Source: Clostridium gelidum (GTDB lineage Bacteria > Bacillota > Clostridia > Clostridiales > Clostridiaceae). Taken from it: a DNA stretch of 64,000 nucleotides. The position numbers were made by a program, and so were the translations under genes. This document shows positions 63,341-64,000 of the stretch, piece after piece (positions within the stretch are counted from its first letter, which is position 1; each line of letters begins with the position of its first letter). The notes beneath the pieces are model-generated. The model made no database searches. It was not told the origin of the DNA and saw nothing but the letters and a program-made list of their open reading frames with translations. The DNA is taken from NCBI RefSeq assembly GCF_019977655.1, contig NZ_AP024849.1:4993001-5057000 (forward strand), written 5' to 3'.

Positions 63341-64000
63341 CTATCTAAAATAAAAATATTCTTTAATAACCTTTATCATATATTCAAGTCTATCATCATC
63401 CATTCCAGGATATACTCCAATCCAGAATGTATCATTCATTATTTTATCAGTATTTTTAAGATTTCCTACTATTCTATATCCAGCTTCTGATTCTCTCATT
63501 TCATCAAAGCAAGGCTGCTTAATTAAGTTTCCTGCAAAAAGCATACGAGTTTGAATTCCTTTATCTTCAAGATATCTTACAAAGCCTTCTCTACTAATAC
63601 CACTATCATCTTTTAAAGTTATCAAAAATCCAAACCATGATGGTTCAGTATTTTCATCTAACTTAGGTAAAATAATTTTATCTGAAAGACAATTAAGTCC
63701 TTCTCTTAATCTAATCCAATTATTCTTCCTTGCTTCTATAAAAAATGGTAGCTTTCTGATTTGCTCACATCCAATTGCAGCTTGCATATCAGTTATTTTT
63801 AGATTATATCCAAAATGTGAATATACATATTTATGGTCATAGCCTTTAGGTAATTCACCAGATTGTCCATTAAATCTGTTTTCACACAAATTATCGACTC
63901 CAGATGGGCATGCACAATCCCGCCCCCAATCTCTCATAGATTTAATTATCTTATTAAGCAGTGAATTATCAGTATAGACTGCACCACCCTCCCCCATAGT
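63341..64000 (-). CDS. CDP-4-keto-6-deoxyglucose 3-dehydrase-type aminotransferase-fold enzyme (5' end beyond window)
   Basis: This DegT/DnrJ/EryC1/StrS-fold protein is the RfbH/DdhC (E1) class, which removes the C-3 hydroxyl of CDP-4-keto-6-deoxyglucose on the way to 3,6-dideoxysugars (paratose, abequose, tyvelose, ascarylose). The visible part begins TMGEGGAVYTD, just after the active site where these enzymes have His in place of the PLP lysine. It contains CACPSGVDNLC, a C-x-C-x7-C spacing that matches the iron-sulfur ligands of E1, and YSHFGYNLKITDMQAAIGCEQ-like residues. It runs to the window edge, so N-terminal residues are missing. It probably belongs to a flagellar or surface glycan locus. 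Confidence 0.85.
   Translation of the reverse strand, partial: TMGEGGAVYTDNSLLNKIIKSMRDWGRDCACPSGVDNLCENRFNGQSGELPKGYDHKYVYSHFGYNLKITDMQAAIGCEQIRKLPFFIEARKNNWIRLREGLNCLSDKIILPKLDENTEPSWFGFLITLKDDSGISREGFVRYLEDKGIQTRMLFAGNLIKQPCFDEMRESEAGYRIVGNLKNTDKIMNDTFWIGVYPGMDDDRLEYMIKVIKEYFYFR

Noticed and set aside
1..64000. tRNA or rRNA genes
   Set aside because: No tRNA-like TTCRANNC/cloverleaf pattern or conserved rRNA segment was recognised by eye; a dedicated scan could still find one.

Overview
The window reads as a chromosomal stretch of a motile, spore-forming, low-G+C anaerobe of the genus Clostridium (sensu stricto, close to the C. butyricum / C. beijerinckii / C. saccharobutylicum group). 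The reasons are strong A+T bias, AGGAGG-type ribosome sites, several GTG/TTG starts, a spoIIA-spoVA-gpr-spoIIP sporulation set, a clostridial FliR-FlhB fusion, and the gene order spoIIP-lepA-hemW-hrcA-grpE-dnaK. Almost everything is on the minus strand; only rpsT, a 142-residue unknown and a 479-residue SGNH-like gene lie on the plus strand. The species is inference.

Region 1 (1-13 kb) is housekeeping and stress: hrcA-grpE-dnaK under a CIRCE operator, hemW, lepA, then spoIIP, an alpha/beta SASP and its protease gpr, rpsT and holA. Region 2 (13-21.4 kb) holds a short ComEC-like channel, a P-type-ATPase-like protein whose catalytic motifs have decayed, the spoVAC-AD-AE dipicolinate channel genes and the spoIIAA-AB-sigF switch. 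Region 3 (21.7-33 kb) has a Lon-like protease, DNA polymerase IV, an intact Ca2+ P-type ATPase, two unusual tandem-repeat arrays beside an IS1595-like transposase with altered catalytic residues, and a CBS/DRTGG-type family II pyrophosphatase.

Region 4 (33-57.6 kb) is a long flagellar cluster, listed here in transcription order: yjfB, flagellin, flgB-flgC-fliE-fliF-fliG-fliH-fliI-fliJ-fliK-flgD-(TIGR02530-like)-flgE-flbD-fliL-fliO-fliP-fliQ-fliR/flhB-flhA-flhF-flhG-pilZ-sigD-swrB-like-small membrane protein-flgF-flgG. It encodes the MS ring, export gate, ATPase, rod, hook and filament with the sigma-28 switch; fliM and fliN/Y are not in the window. Region 5 (57.6-64 kb) is accessory. It has a Uma2 nuclease-fold protein, an Rpn/PD-(D/E)XK protein, one intact and two decayed copies of a small coiled-coil gene, a decayed second yjfB, an SGNH-like gene between two broken epimerase genes, and the edge of a glycan locus with a CDP-4-keto-6-deoxyglucose 3-dehydrase (3,6-dideoxysugar pathway).

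Intergenic space is rich in structured repeats of at least five families: IS200/IS605-like ends without tnpA/tnpB, two long imperfect palindromes, 'attaac/attcat' inverted-repeat elements (two inside the flagellar operon), and a terminator-like hairpin family tied to the coiled-coil gene copies. No rRNA, tRNA or CRISPR array was recognised.
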